A DNA stretch of 32,500 nt from Chara braunii (lineage: Eukaryota > Streptophyta > Charophyceae > Charales > Characeae), in contig BFEA01000253.1 in NCBI GenBank assembly GCA_003427395.1, positions 905,027 through 937,526 of the forward strand, in the 5' to 3' direction. This document shows positions 8,063 to 19,600 of this stretch, piece by piece (the first letter of the stretch is position 1; the number at the start of each line of letters is the position of its first letter). The position numbers and the translations under genes are program-made. The notes under the pieces are model-generated. The model had not been told where the DNA came from and searched no databases. It saw nothing but the letters and a program-made list of their open reading frames with translations.

Positions 8063-8499
8063 GTATAGGGCCTCGCTCCACTACTCGCCGCATGCAAAGA
8101 AGACAAAAATAGGGCGATTTCTCTACCTTTTTTTTTCTTTTCTTTTTTTTTTTCTACCTTTTTTTTTCACCATGGTAACAATTCCACAGGGGGGGGAATG
8201 ACTGGCACATCCACCTCTCACGGCGTATTCAGACTGGGACTTTCTTGCATGTATTTGACCACGATTACACCCAATGCTGGCTGTACAGGACAGAAATCAC
8301 GTCCAGATGCCAGCTGAAAAAGTCCTAATGTGAGTGATGCGCTCATCTGCCTCCTTCGTCGCGTGCACCTTGCTTCAGCCAGCGGCCTGATGACGCCACC
8401 AAGGAGAGTACCGCCCTCGAATCTTCAGTCACTTGTCTTATCCCTCGTCTCCTGTCTCCCTGCCCTCCCGCCAGCACTCTTCCCCCTATGAGCCTGGCC

Positions 8500-8900
8500 G
8501 CACTCGTAGTTGGTGAATAAATGTGAAGAATGGGGCACGTATCATCCAGCAGAACGTGAAAGATTCACCTGCGATAGCTTTTGTCGTTTTGACATTCGGT
8601 GAGTGGTGGTCCTGCCGGGCCCCATTACTCTCCCCTGTCCTTCGCCGCCATTACTCTCTATCCATTCTCTCTTCCCTCGAACCGTCCTCTGACCCTCCAC
8701 ACCCCTTCCTGTGGACGCTACCACCGTAGCCTTGCCTCTGTTTCCTTGTCAGGCCTGCCGTAGGCTCTGACACCCATAAAAGAGCACCGCTTTGCAGAAG
8801 ACCCGCATGAGCCTGTACTCGCACCAGGACGTTTCAGACTGGTATCTGGAAGCAATTGCGGCCAGGTACCTCCAGGACTTCCCGTATTTGCGGTGAGATA
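8500..8900 (+). other. Weak candidate for host exons
   Basis: This is the least repetitive part of the first 10 kb. One peptide-like stretch (about 8529-8598; IIQQNVKDSPAIAFVVLTF) ends at a good donor (G|GTGAGT at 8598/8599). A second (about 8798-8892) follows an acceptor-like TTTGCAG and ends before GTGAGA; it reads SLYSHQDVSDWYLEAIAARY in the ATG frame at 8807, closed by TGA at 8894. The frames of the two stretches do not join simply. I do not recognise a family and chance is a real alternative. Confidence 0.2.
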
Positions 8901-8934
8901 CATCCAGGCAAGTCGCAGTCTCAGTATGCTCTAA

Positions 8935-8983
8935 GTTAGTGGCCGAAAAAAAAAAAAAAAAAAAAAAAAATGTTAGTGGCCGA
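8935..8983 (+). repeat. Bare poly-A insertion with perfect 12-bp flanking repeat
   Basis: GTTAGTGGCCGA ends in a run of 25 A (8946-8970), and GTTAGTGGCCGA is repeated exactly at 8972-8983. Nothing but poly-A (plus one T) lies between. This is the plus-strand counterpart of the structure at 7647-7693. Confidence 0.75.
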
Positions 8984-9568
8984 CAAGAGCGGGCAACGGA
9001 TGGTTCAGTAATGGTCCGAGTGGGCCCAGGACGGTTCCAGAAGGGGCCCCCACCCTTCCCCCGAGTAGAACGCAGGCGATACTGAGGACATGTTCACACG
9101 TGGATTGCTGGGCTAGACACTTGGAATTTTTGAGGGGGTGCATTTGGCCGTGGACTTTTCTCGGTGTATTTTGACCGCATCACTGTTGAAATCCAGTGGG
9201 AATGGTTCGTGCGTTGGCAGCCCGTAGGGGATGCGGCTTCTCTCAAATTCTTTTGCCTTTCACTACCTTCCACCACTGTCAGGACAACCATTGGCTGCCG
9301 CTGCCAGCAATCACTGAGGGTCAAGTCCTTGGCCTGTACAACACCCTGGGCTTTTTCTATATCTATATCTATATGTCTATGGGCCTCTTCCCACTACCCT
9401 CGACTTGAAAAAATCTCAGGGGCAGCACCATTCCATTAGGCCCTTGAGATTCTCTAATCACCATTAAAAGTGATTAACATTCCGCTGCAATAAATTCCCG
9501 CTCTGAAACTCTAGGGCGCGGCTGTAGGGCGCAAACCGGCCCAATTTTCGAGTCACCTCCCAGCGGTG

Positions 9569-9642
9569 ACTTCGAATCCCCTGAATTCCCTTGAAAACGG
9601 CGCCAACTTCGAATCCCCTGAATTCCCTTGAAAAAGGCGCCA
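9569..9642. repeat. Two tandem 37-bp units
   Basis: ACTTCGAATCCCCTGAATTC... at 9569-9605 is repeated at 9606-9642 with one mismatch (AAAACGG against AAAAAGG). Confidence 0.9.
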
Positions 9643-9728
9643 ACAGGTTGCTTTCGGTTCCGCCGAAGTTTTTTTTTTTTTTATATTGCCAATCTGCATT
9701 GTCTTGACCCAACCACGACGCAGCACAT

Positions 9729-9755
9729 GTTCCCGCTCCTTTTGTGAGCGGGAAC
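9729..9755. repeat. Perfect 10-bp hairpin
   Basis: GTTCCCGCTC and GAGCGGGAAC are exact complements around a 7-nt loop (CTTTTGT). Confidence 0.8.
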
Positions 9756-9800
9756 TGTAGGGTGTAGTGGAACGACGCTGACTTCTAGTATTTTTTAATT

Positions 9801-9995
9801 GGGGAAACTACGTGGTAGTCACAAATATGAGTTATAATTGCAGTACGGGCCAAGATTCAGTTTCGAATTGCACTTTGGGCAATGCATACAACCCAGCTTT
9901 CTGGCCAGGTAGTGTGCCCGAACTGCAATTGGGAGCTGTATCTTTCCCCACAGTGCAATTATAACTCCTTTTTGTGACTCTACTGAAGTTACCCC
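9801..9995. mobile_element. 195-bp MITE, Mutator-type signature (42-bp TIRs, 9-bp TSD)
   Basis: The ends are GGGGAAACTACG...GAGTTATAATTGCA and, on the other strand, GGGGTAACTTCA...GAGTTATAATTGCA, which match over about 42 bp. TTTTTAATT stands directly before (9792-9800) and directly after (9996-10004), a perfect 9-bp target-site duplication. A 9-bp duplication with long TIRs is characteristic of Mutator-like elements. It carries no coding capacity and is nested in the 9381-10078 element. Confidence 0.85.
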
Positions 9996-10084
9996 TTTTT
10001 AATTACGTTTAGGCTCAAGGACGCGTGTAGGGCTGCCCTTTAGTTTTTTTTCAAGTCGAGGGTAGTGGAACGGGGCCCTATATC

Positions 10085-10771
10085 TTTTTTTTTTTTTTAA
10101 ACACTCGCTCCCTCTGCTAGGGAAGCTGATAAGAGCACACTGGCACTCCCCTAACAGCGCAGCCTGTGACTCCAGTCTATTGGTGGGGAGTAACACCTGC
10201 TGGAAACCGGGATCAGCATCCCTGATGAAAAAAGGATCTCTGATACTGCTACCTCTTCACCCCTCTTTGGGGCGCGTGATCTTGCTTTGGATTCTAGTAG
10301 CTACTTTCCAACTGATAAGGAACGAAAATTATGGCCAAATTTCCTAATCTTTACCAAACCAACTCAAGGGAACCAAACAGTTGGAAGGTAAAGGAAAGGG
10401 GTCTGGGAAATCTGATAGCGGGCGAAGGGGATTAGCAGGATCCATAACAGTCCAATCATGGAAGATCAGACGGTAGTCCCTCTCAAAAACCTCTCCTTGG
10501 TTTTCCTTCTTTTCTATCCTCTCCCCATTCCAACTTACTTTACCTATCTTACCCCCCTGAGGTTCCCCCAGCCAAGCGCCGCTGAATTGTTGAATGTGTT
10601 GTAAGATTTCTTTTTTGGAAGATAAAAATTAAATCTTTTCTTTAGTTTTTCCCCATTGGCCTGTGATAACTGTCTGGATTGTAGTTTAATAGATTCTGTA
10701 AACTCTTGTCCTTCCAGCCTTGCTCCCTCCATTTCTAAAGTACATCGTCTTCTCCAAAGGGCCCATATAAT

Positions 10772-10773
<2 letters not shown>
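10085..10773 (-). pseudogene. LINE 3'-end fragment (copy 4)
   Basis: The poly-T at 10085-10098 is the poly-A tail of a minus-strand element. The body shares the 3' UTR words of the copy at 10991-13170: GCTGATAAGAGCA, ATTGGTGGGGAG, CACCTGCTGGAAA and CTCTTCACCC. The stretch 10544-10732, read on the minus strand, gives EFTESIKLQSRQL...YNTFNNSAALGWGNLRG, matching EFTDTIKQQIQTH...YSLKQFSSNWLGGVKGG in that copy. That is the region after the C-terminal zinc finger of a LINE ORF2. It is 5'-truncated at about 10773. Confidence 0.75.
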
Positions 10774-10807
<34 letters not shown>

Positions 10808-10990
10808 GTCCGTGTCTTTATGATATTAAATAAAAGGTCTGGGGCCGGGGACCCCACAATTCAACCCGGATTGCTGGAAACCAGGTCCAGCGTCCTGTCC
10901 TGGTACCAAACTGGAAAACAGGTCCAGTGTCCTCAAAATCAGGGAAAGAAACAACTGACTGGAAATCAGGTCCAGTGTCCTTTCCAATTC
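10774..10990 (-). pseudogene. LINE 3' UTR scrap (copy 5)
   Basis: A run of 30 T (10774-10803) is followed by about 187 bp made mostly of the hairpin motif CTGGAAAnCnGG-TCCAGYGTCC (10874, 10911, 10959). The same motif marks the 3' UTRs of the neighbouring LINE copies. It has no coding part. Confidence 0.6.
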
Positions 10991-13170
10991 TTTTTTTATT
11001 TTTTATTTTTTTTTATTTTTTTTTTAAACATCATGGAAGGGGAGTAGGGGGGGTGCTGATAAGAGCAGACACCCCCTCTACTCGCCCTACTTGGTAGATG
11101 GCTCCGTTCCATTGGTGGGGAGCTGCACCTGCTGGAAAGCGGGTCCAGCGTCCCTTACATCATAAAAATTGGAAAAACAAGGAACAGCATGTGCTGGGAA
11201 CCGGGCCCAGCGTCCCATAGAATAAACACAGAACAGGAAATGGTAGGAAAGTTTTGTTCCTGTTTGGATCCTGCGCCTCTTCACCCTGAATGGGCGCCAG
11301 ATATGCATGTATAACTAGCACTTCCAATTTCTCAAGTCACTCCCTGCCTCTTTCACCCTCAAAGGGCGCCTGATCTGAGAATATAACTGACACTATTAGC
11401 CTTCCAAGCTTATATATAGGGACCTGACTATCTATTATGGAGTCAACATTTTGCTCCCACTCTTCACCCTAAACAGGCGCTTGAACTGAGAGGATGACTA
11501 ACTATTAACGTTCCAAGATTATAGGTAAGGACCTTGCTATCCATTCTAAAGTTTTCGTTTTGCAAAGGAGAATTGCAGAGACCAGGTTTGCTCCCATTTG
11601 GCCTTCTTATCCCTCTTCCTGCGTAATGCAAACCTTCCTATACACTCCTGTTTTAAATAGCCTTTTCCAGGACTGTTGACATGAGAAAAAATTTCCTCCT
11701 GCTTGGAATTGAAGATGACTTTTGTGCTATCTGAGGCTTTGTGAGATAAGGCTGAAGACGGGTAACCCAGGTCAGGGAAGGATCTTTTTGGTTGGGGGAG
11801 TTATAGCTCCTTCCCGTACCAGGATAGTGGGACCAGAACATCCTGAGGTAGAGGGAAGAAACTTGGAAACTTGTTGGCTGGGCGTAGGGGGATTGTAGGC
11901 TCCACCTGAGTCCAATCATTAAAAATTAGTTTGAAATTTCTGTTTGTTATTTGATCTTCCTCTGTGCTCTCGTCCTCCCATATCACCCTCCCTATTTTTC
12001 CCCCTTTTACCCCTCCCAGCCAGTTACTGCTGAATTGTTTGAGAGAGTAAGATATTTCTGATTTGTTTGAGTTAAATTGGATTTCTTCTTTGAGAATTAC
12101 CCACTTATCGTGTATGTGGGTTTGAATTTGTTGCTTGATCGTGTCGGTGAATTCTGGGCTGTCTAACCTCGCATACTCCCATTCAAAAGTATTCCTTCTT
12201 TGCCAAATCGCCCAGAGCACCGCCCTTCTGCCTAGGGAAAAAATGTTCAGGGTGAAAGTGTCCTCTGGATCAGGAGACCAATGTTCCAGCAGTATTGCTT
12301 TCCAGCACCACGGCCAAGCATGACTTACCTCTAATTGATGCCAGATGCGGTCCCACCACCTCCAAAGCCAAATGCAACCCGGACATTCTAAAAATATATG
12401 TTCAATTGTTTCCGGAATTTTCCTACTTGGGAATGCAGATTTACATAGCTTGCACCAGGGATCTGAAATCCCTCTTTCTCCCAGAGTGGTATGGTCAGCA
12501 AGCCAATCATTCGTGGGGAGGCAACGGTGCACTATCTGCCATTGAAGCGAGGCCACTTTGGAGGGTTCGATTTTAGAGTCTTTGAACAACTTGATGCTTG
12601 TGAGGTCATCCCTGTTAATTCTCAGGTGTTTCATCCATCTTTCCATCACCCTGTCTTTTAAAGTAATCCTCGGTCTGAGCATACGGTATGTCGATTTGAC
12701 CGATAAGGTGTGAAAATCTCTTCGGAAATTCCTGTTGGACTTGATTGTTGATCCCCAAGACCAGTATAACGGGTCAAAAGGTAATTCAGAGATGGGTGTA
12801 TTTGGTCTGAAGGCAAGGTAAGACTGTGCATCAAGACACAAAACTCTGATTCGAAAGATGGACTCGACTGGTACTCAAAATGGATCTTGTTTTTTGCCGA
12901 GGGTTAATGTGTAATCTTCTTTTAATTCTCCAGGGGCAATAAGAGTTTCTTTTTCTTGGGATATCAGGATGATATTTCCTACCCTCTGCGGTTCTTCTCC
13001 CATGGCCACCCAATCGCTTGCCTGAAATTTTTTCCCCTTCCTAAATTCTTATAAAAATTAGAGAACCTCTCAGCCAAAAAAAGAGCCGTCTGATAGTCTG
13101 ATGAGTTCTGGTCCCCTATGATGATTAGTTACTCTAAGTGGAAGATGACTAACTCTTATTGTCATTACCT
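10991..13170 (-). pseudogene. LINE 3' half (copy 3): thumb region, zf-RVT, long 3' UTR
   Basis: The minus-strand body ends in a T-rich tail (10991-11025, poly-A on the sense strand). The 3' UTR spans about 11026-11800 and carries repeated modules. The frame 12841-11801 (346 codons, intact) encodes the C-terminal part of a LINE reverse transcriptase protein: WQIVHRCLPTNDWLADH, then the zinc finger WCKLC...EHIFLEC (C-x2-C...H-x4-C, the zf-RVT type), then WRWWDRIW. Upstream the reading continues through one stop (near 12888) and a frameshift (near 13025-13035) with DYQTALFLAERFSNFYKN. It is 5'-truncated at about 13170, where another LINE copy begins, and is not functional. Confidence 0.8.
11277..11575 (-). 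repeat. Tandem modules in the LINE 3' UTR
   Basis: The words TCTTTCACCCT...GGCGCCTGATCTGAGA...CTATTAGCSTTCCAAG recur at 11348-11459 and 11460-11575 (about 112-bp units, both also with GACCT...CTATCYATT). A shorter first unit is at 11277-11340, and one TCTTCACCCC...GGGGCGCGTGATC copy sits in the neighbouring LINE fragment at 10253. Confidence 0.7.
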
Positions 13171-16100
13171 TTACTCAAAAATCCTCAATATCTATTGTGG
13201 ATAACTCATTGGTACTTTCCTCCCACAGATGTCGGGAAATAACCAAGTTACCCTGCTGAGAAAATGAAACCCATTTAAAATCTTCGTTCCATCTTGAGAT
13301 TAATCTGAGTTGCGCTGTCCTCCTCTGATCTGAGGAACCCCGCAGCTTCCTCCATTCTGCACAAATGAGGTTACGCACTGAGAATTTAAATTTGTTGCGG
13401 ATTGCCGAGGGGAGCCAGAACTTCGCCTTAAATCTTCTGTCCCTCCTGGCAAGCCACAGAGTCCAAAAACCCAGGGCTTTGAACTTGTTAGCAATTTTGG
13501 GTTGGTTATCCGATTGTTTACTCCCTAGCATAATAAACTCTTTGGTCCATATCTTTCTTGGGCCGTAGGCAAGGAACCATAAGGAGTCCATCCAATCCCA
13601 AAATCCTTTGGCCACAACGCACTCCCACCACAAGTGACTTGAGTCCTCCAAACATTCATGAGGGCAGACATCGCATAGTGGGGAGATGTCCATCCCTCTC
13701 TTGGTGCACCATTCCGCTGTAGGTACACTTGAATGCATGTGCAGCCACTCGAGCCCAGCTACTTTGACTTCCATAATACTGAGAATCATTGACATGAAAA
13801 ACTCAACCCATGTTCTACTGAAGGACGGCCATTCTGAGACTGGATTCTTCGACTTCCAGGTGTTACAGGTATTGGCTTGTAGCGTGGACGCTTTCGATCT
13901 CAGCGAGTAACCTAATTTGGACGAGTAGTGCTTGATCAACACTGTGGAGTTGGCTGCCAATTCTGCTGAGATTACCCATCCTACCCTTAGCACATCTACC
14001 TTCCAGTGCTTGTAGGGGGCACCTCCCAGAACTGCCTGGAACCTCTTGCTGCCCTTGTACATCTGTTCAACGATCTTTATCTCTTCCCACTCACCTTCTG
14101 CGGGTGGGGTAACCTTGTTCTGCTGCTTGGTAAGAGATTCCTTACCCTGAGACCATACCGATGCTACCACGGATTGTTGGTCCTCCGCAGTCTCAATCTT
14201 GAAGACCCGTTCCTTTTTGCTCGACTCTCGTCACCCTGTGTCCTTCTGCCATTTAGTCCCCTATGCTCTCAGACTGTTGATCCACTCCTGTGGTATTGCC
14301 TGCTGTATATTCTCCAAGTTCTGATCGATGTTCCTCAATCCTGTCAACTTGTGTTTGAGCTGCTCCACTGTTTTCCATTGGCCATTGTGCTCCTCAACCA
14401 GGTGGCGGACCTGCCATACCCCCCGCTGCATCCATTTCCTGGCAAAATTGCCAGTTCTGTTTGCAACAGAAAAGGGGGATCGTTGGTCATCCCTGATGGC
14501 AGGGTTGTCGAATTTGCAAGTACCTAGGATTTCTCCTTTGGTCTTTGAGTGGGATACTATGTACGGTAGGATTCTACTCCATGCTTTCAAGATGGGGGAC
14601 CAAGTGGGGGATTTCACTGATGAGATAAGGGGGTGGTGGAGTAGAGCCTGCCAGACAGATTCGGGATCAGTCAGATCCCAGTCCTTGCATAGTATAGCTT
14701 GCGCAAGAATCATCCACGGTTGATTTGTCTCAGATGTGAGAAGTTTAACCGACCATTTTGCCAGCAGTGCGTCATTCTGGAACTCGGGGTACAGGAGACC
14801 CAGACCCTCATGAGATTTTTTTTCTATTAGTTTCCACCATGCTACTTTACTTATGCATGCGGGGACATTAGAGTCCCCCTTCCAGATATAGCGAGTGAGT
14901 AGCTGTCTAATCAGTTTTGCTGAACTCGGGCTAAGTGCTCTGATGGATAAAGTGTACCACGTTGTTGACACTATGACACAGTTGGCAATGAGGGCGCTTC
15001 CGAAGAGGGATGAGCCTGAGCGCTTGGACCTCCTAGTGCATTCGTCCCTGATCCGGCTCTGTAGGATACTAGCTTGTGCGTCTTTGCAGTTCCCGAAGGA
15101 GACTAACCCCCCCAGGTATCGTTCTGACTCCGTGTTCGCTGTGGATTTAATGCCGAGGTCTATTGCCAGATTCACGTTGTTAGTTGTGAGGGCTGTGAAT
15201 TTGTTCCAACTAATCTTCATTTCGGATGCGGTCTCATAGGCTGAGAGACACTGCTTTAGTGCAGATAGTGAGGCCCTGGAGTTTTTTGTGATTGCAGAGA
15301 AATCGTCCGCCAATGCTGAGACCTTTAATTCGTACTGAGGGGAGACCCTCAACCCTCGATATTCCTTATGCGAGCGGATCATGTTCAAGAGGACTTCTAT
15401 TTGAATGACGAACAGAGATGGAGCTAGGGGACATCCTTGCCTTAAGGATCTGGTAATAGTGAAGGAGCTGGATATGAATCCATTCACCACTACCCTCCCG
15501 TGAGAGCCGTGGTAGAGTGCTTTTACCCAAGAAGTGAAATTACGTCCCAGACCAATTCTTTCCAGGACAGCTTGGAAAAATCTCCAATTTACTCAATCGT
15601 ATGCTTTTTCAAAGTCGATTAGGATAATTGTTGTGTTAGATTCTGTATTATTAATGATATCTATCGCCTGTGAGACTGTCATAACATTATCTAAGACTAG
15701 CCTACCTGGGACGAAACCAGATTGGTCCGGGGCTACTAGTCTATTCATGAGGGGTGTCAATCTTCTAGAAAGTGTTTTGGCTAAGATTTTACCAGCTACA
15801 TTAAGAAGGGAGATTGGGCGGTAATTTCTAACATCTGCCCGGTCTCCTTTCTTATATAGAAGGGTTATGATGCCTTCCGTCGTTCTTTCGTCCAGTTTCT
15901 TATTTATTAAGACGTTATTAAATATCCGGAGTAGATCTGGGCCCAATAGAGACCATAATTTATCAAAAAAATTGACGGGAAAACCGTCCGGGCCAAGGCA
16001 ATTCCCCCTGGCCATACTTTTCATGGCTGCTGTTAATTCCGGGAGTGTAATAGGATGGTCCAATTCTTCCTGTTCTTCGGTTGAGATTAATTGGTTAGTA

Positions 16101-16620
16101 GAGTCCCATAGGAGGTGTTCCAACTCGGGGGGGACCAGGGCTTCTAAATGGTTTTTTTCTGTCGTAAGCAACTTTTCATAAAATAGTCTCCCATAGTCAC
16201 TGATAGTGGTCGAGTCCTGTGCCCTAGGGGCTGAGGGTGTGAAGGGGTGTGTTAATTCCCTTATAGTCAAGGAGGAATTGCTCTCTCTTTTCACTGCAAA
16301 GGTCTTGCTATTCATCCGGTCCTTAGATATAATATCATCTACTAGTCTGAAGCGGGACTATGTTTCGTGTCTGGAGACTTGCAGATCTCGCCATTCCTGA
16401 AGTCATTGAGATCTTCTCATGGCCCAATACTCATCTGAAAACGAGTATATGCCCGTTTGTTTTTCTGCAAATTCTACATTGCGTCTCAATTTTACTTCTT
16501 CATATTTCCTATTTACCGCTTTGACTCTGGATATCATTTGCAAGAAGGCGGACGTCAGATGAAGTCCTTTATATAATAGTTTTTCTTCCTGTGATAAACA
16601 AGTTGTGAGAAAAGTCGTCT
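13171..16620 (-). pseudogene. LINE ORF2 remnant (copy 1): RT and zf-RVT
   Basis: This is the best-preserved LINE coding region in the window. The minus-strand frame from 16315 reads, in order: a pre-RT region, RT fingers (LLYKKGDRADVRNYRPISLLN), motif A (IILIDFEKAYD, catalytic Asp), motif B (RSLRQGCPLAPSLFVIQ), motif C (SALADDFSAI, catalytic ADD), the thumb, and a zf-RVT finger (LCDVC...HLWWEC). The frame is the same from 16315 to 13175 but is broken by TGA at 15593-15595 (just after AYD, where Arg is usual), by TAG at 14261-14263 and by a TGA about 27 nt beyond that. The APE endonuclease is absent, so the copy is 5'-truncated at about 16620. No poly-A tail follows; another LINE copy starts at once. 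The ORF2 order fits the L1-like, APE-type LINEs. The copy is inactive. Confidence 0.88.
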
Positions 16621-19600
16621 AGTTGTTCCTATGACCATGCCTCACATAGTATAGCTCTCCAATCCCAAGGCCAGTTCACTGAGGGGATTAAGGATCTTCA
16701 GATCCTGTCCCACCATCTCCATAGCCAGACTGCTTCTGGGCATTGAAGAAATATATGCTCGATGGTTTAAGAACATTCCTTGATGGGAAAACTGTTGAGC
16801 ATGATTTACACAAAGGAATTGCAATACCTCTCTCCTTTAGTGTAGACCTATCTATAATCCAGTCATTGGTGGGGAGACATCGGTGGTCGATTTGCCATTG
16901 GAACGAGGCTACCTTTGTGGGTTTGCATTTTATAGTTTTGAACCATTTGATTTTTTAAGGGTTTCTTTGCTTACATTTAATTGTCTCATCCATCTAGCTT
17001 CCACCTTCTCCCTTAATTTCCATTATTGGTCTCAGCAAACGGTAAGTTGATTTAACTGTCAGTGTGTGAAGATAGCAGGTACAATTTCTTTGTTTTCCCA
17101 GTGGAACTGTCCATAGCTATGAGAGAGGGTCAAGTGCTAATTTTTTTATTGCACATGCAGATTTGAAGGTCAGTCAACGGTCCTTTCATTTCAACATTCT
17201 GTTTCTAAAAACTTGCTCAGATTGGACTCATATAGTTCATTTGTTTGACTTTCCTTCAGCCAGTCGTTATGATTAATAGTAAATAGGGAAAGAAGAGAGG
17301 ATCCGTCATCATTTACCATCACCACATTACCTATATGTAGTGGGTCCCCCTAGATTCCTACCCAATCACTCTCCCTGAGCTGAGGGTCTTTCCTAAGGAT
17401 CCTGATTCAATCAATGGGGATAGATTCTACGATATTTTCAAATGTTCTTGCAGATCTTGTACAATAACGTAGAGAAGGTGAGAGGTCCGTAATAGAATAC
17501 CAGTCTCTGGCTACTGAATTTCAAATGTCACCTATCCTGAGTATGCCATTTTTCATCCATCCCTTCAAGGGGGATTCCAAACAGTGCAAAGTACTACCTT
17601 GAGCATCAGTGATCCATCTGTTATTAAAGAGTGGTTGTTGACAAACCTTTTCCCGCCGATTGGGTGAAACCTTGTCCGGTAGAGGTAACTTTCGCCAAGT
17701 CTTGATGAGTTGTGGCCAGAATGGATCATTCTTGATATCCCTTCGTGTAGCCTGACAATTTGTTTCTGGTGTCTGGCCTGAGGGTTGTGGCCTACCTCTG
17801 AGGATAGGCTGGTTATGGTTCTCCAACCATAACAAAGGATTTGTCCCTTTTGGGACCTCCGAGGCTAGTCGTGAGAGTTGTTGCTCTGCAAAAGCAAGCC
17901 GAGGGGTTTGTGGGTTGAAAAGAAACCGTTTGATCCACTTAATGATAAGTGTCATGACTTGGGTGGCAGGGTCCGCAATTCCTAGCCTTTCTTTTGTTTT
18001 ATGTTGAATTATCGTCTGTCAGGCTACCCTAGTAATGACATTCTTATGATCTTGGTTACCTCTCCGCAGAAAGGTTGTTATTTGCCTTTGTAAGGTTTTT
18101 AGTGTCAATTTATCTAGAGGTCATATCGTCGACCTATACCATAATGAAGCTAGGATCACATTGTTAAGAACCAACGATCGTCCAATAGGAGAGGTATGTT
18201 TTTATTTCCATAACTTCATTTTAGTTAAAGTTGATTTGGAGATCCAGTCATTATTCAATGATGGTTTGCCTTCAGTAGATAAGGAAATGCCCAAGACTCT
18301 GATAGGAGGTGACGAGAGAAGCCAATTAATGCTCGGTTGTTCTTGAGGTCTTACACCTTGATGGTGTATCCATCATCCTTGTGTTTTGGTTCCCCAATTT
18401 ATCCTTATATGTGACATGGAACAAAACTTGTCCATCAACCTCTTGACTTCTAATAAGTTGTTCTGAGAGGTTTCCCTCATAAAAGAAAGGTCATTTGCAA
18501 ACAAGGAGCATATCGGGAGGGCTTCTTCTGGGATGTAGCTAATGTTAATACATTTGATATCCTTATTGCAGCGTAAATTGGTTGTCAGGGCTTCCATTAT
18601 GACGACGAACAAAAATTGGGTGATGGGGTCGCCCTGTCTCACTGAACGTTCTAATTCAATAGGGCGGGGCAAAATTTTCATTCACCATCACACGAGGTGT
18701 AGCATTGGAGTGTATAATTTTTATCCATCTTCTGAAACTGGGGCCAAAATTAAAATTTTATATACATTTGTCTAAGGAGAACCAATCTATGTAGTCATAA
18801 GCCTTCTCAAAATCAATGAAGATGAATGTTGCATTATGCTTTGATTGCATAGAGAGTTTAACTAGTTAATTTACCAGTAGGATGTTGTTTTGGATATTCC
18901 TACCTTCAATATAGTCTGTCTGTGTGTGATGTATAATGTTCGTCATAACCTTTAAGAGACGATTTATAAGTGTTTTTGCTGCCAATTTGTAAACTACTGT
19001 GAGTGCGTGATCGGCCTGTAGTTACGAATGTTTGTTTTATCCTTTTTTTTTGTATAAAAGTTCATCTGTTTCTATGTATACTGTTTCTATGTTTGTTTAA
19101 TTAATCCATTTTTTTGTCAAGAAAGAGCTTCAATAATCGAACGACTGACTCTGACATTTGTCATAGCAAAAACTCTGGCATCCATAACCCCTTCTGTATT
19201 TTAGCCGTTCATCTTACCTCTGATTCTGACCCCCTGCCAGGGATGTTCCATATACTCCAGGATTTTAGATTCGAGCTAATTGATTTTTTGACTAATCTCA
19301 TTTTGTTTGTGTTTCTTGTTCCAATTTAATTTCTTGTTATTTAAGTTGGTGAAGCTGTTTTTGTAAATTAATTTCCTGTAAATGTCGCTGCTCGGCGACC
19401 AGTTTGGAATATTCATTGCATTTACGGCCCCAAAACAATAAGTCGTTGTTGAAGCACTGAACATCATCTTGGATATGATCCTTCTGTTTTCTCCAGAAAG
19501 ACCATATATTTTGTAAATATACTTTAAACGAATTGATACTGAAGAGTGAAGTGTTAAGTTTATAGAAGTCTCTGCCTGGATCTGACTTTTTTATGAACGA

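Larger units (their letters stand above)
9381..10078. mobile_element. Non-autonomous long-TIR element (~700 bp)
   Basis: The left end GGGCCTCTTCCCACTACCC at 9381 and the right end, read on the other strand (GGGCCCCGTTCCACTACCC from 10078), continue to match over about 75-80 bp. The match includes a 23-bp core CCACTACCCTCGACTTGAAA... (9391-9413 against 10046-10068) and CCCTTGAGA/TCCTTGAGC near the inner edge. The flanking 9 bp agree at about 7 of 9 positions, so a decayed duplication is possible. The interior has no open frame and holds a nested MITE (9801-9995). Confidence 0.65.

Noticed and set aside
13365-14527. Plus-strand frames opposite the LINE RT
   Set aside because: They are antisense shadows of the minus-strand LINE coding region, which has clear RT and zinc-finger motifs.
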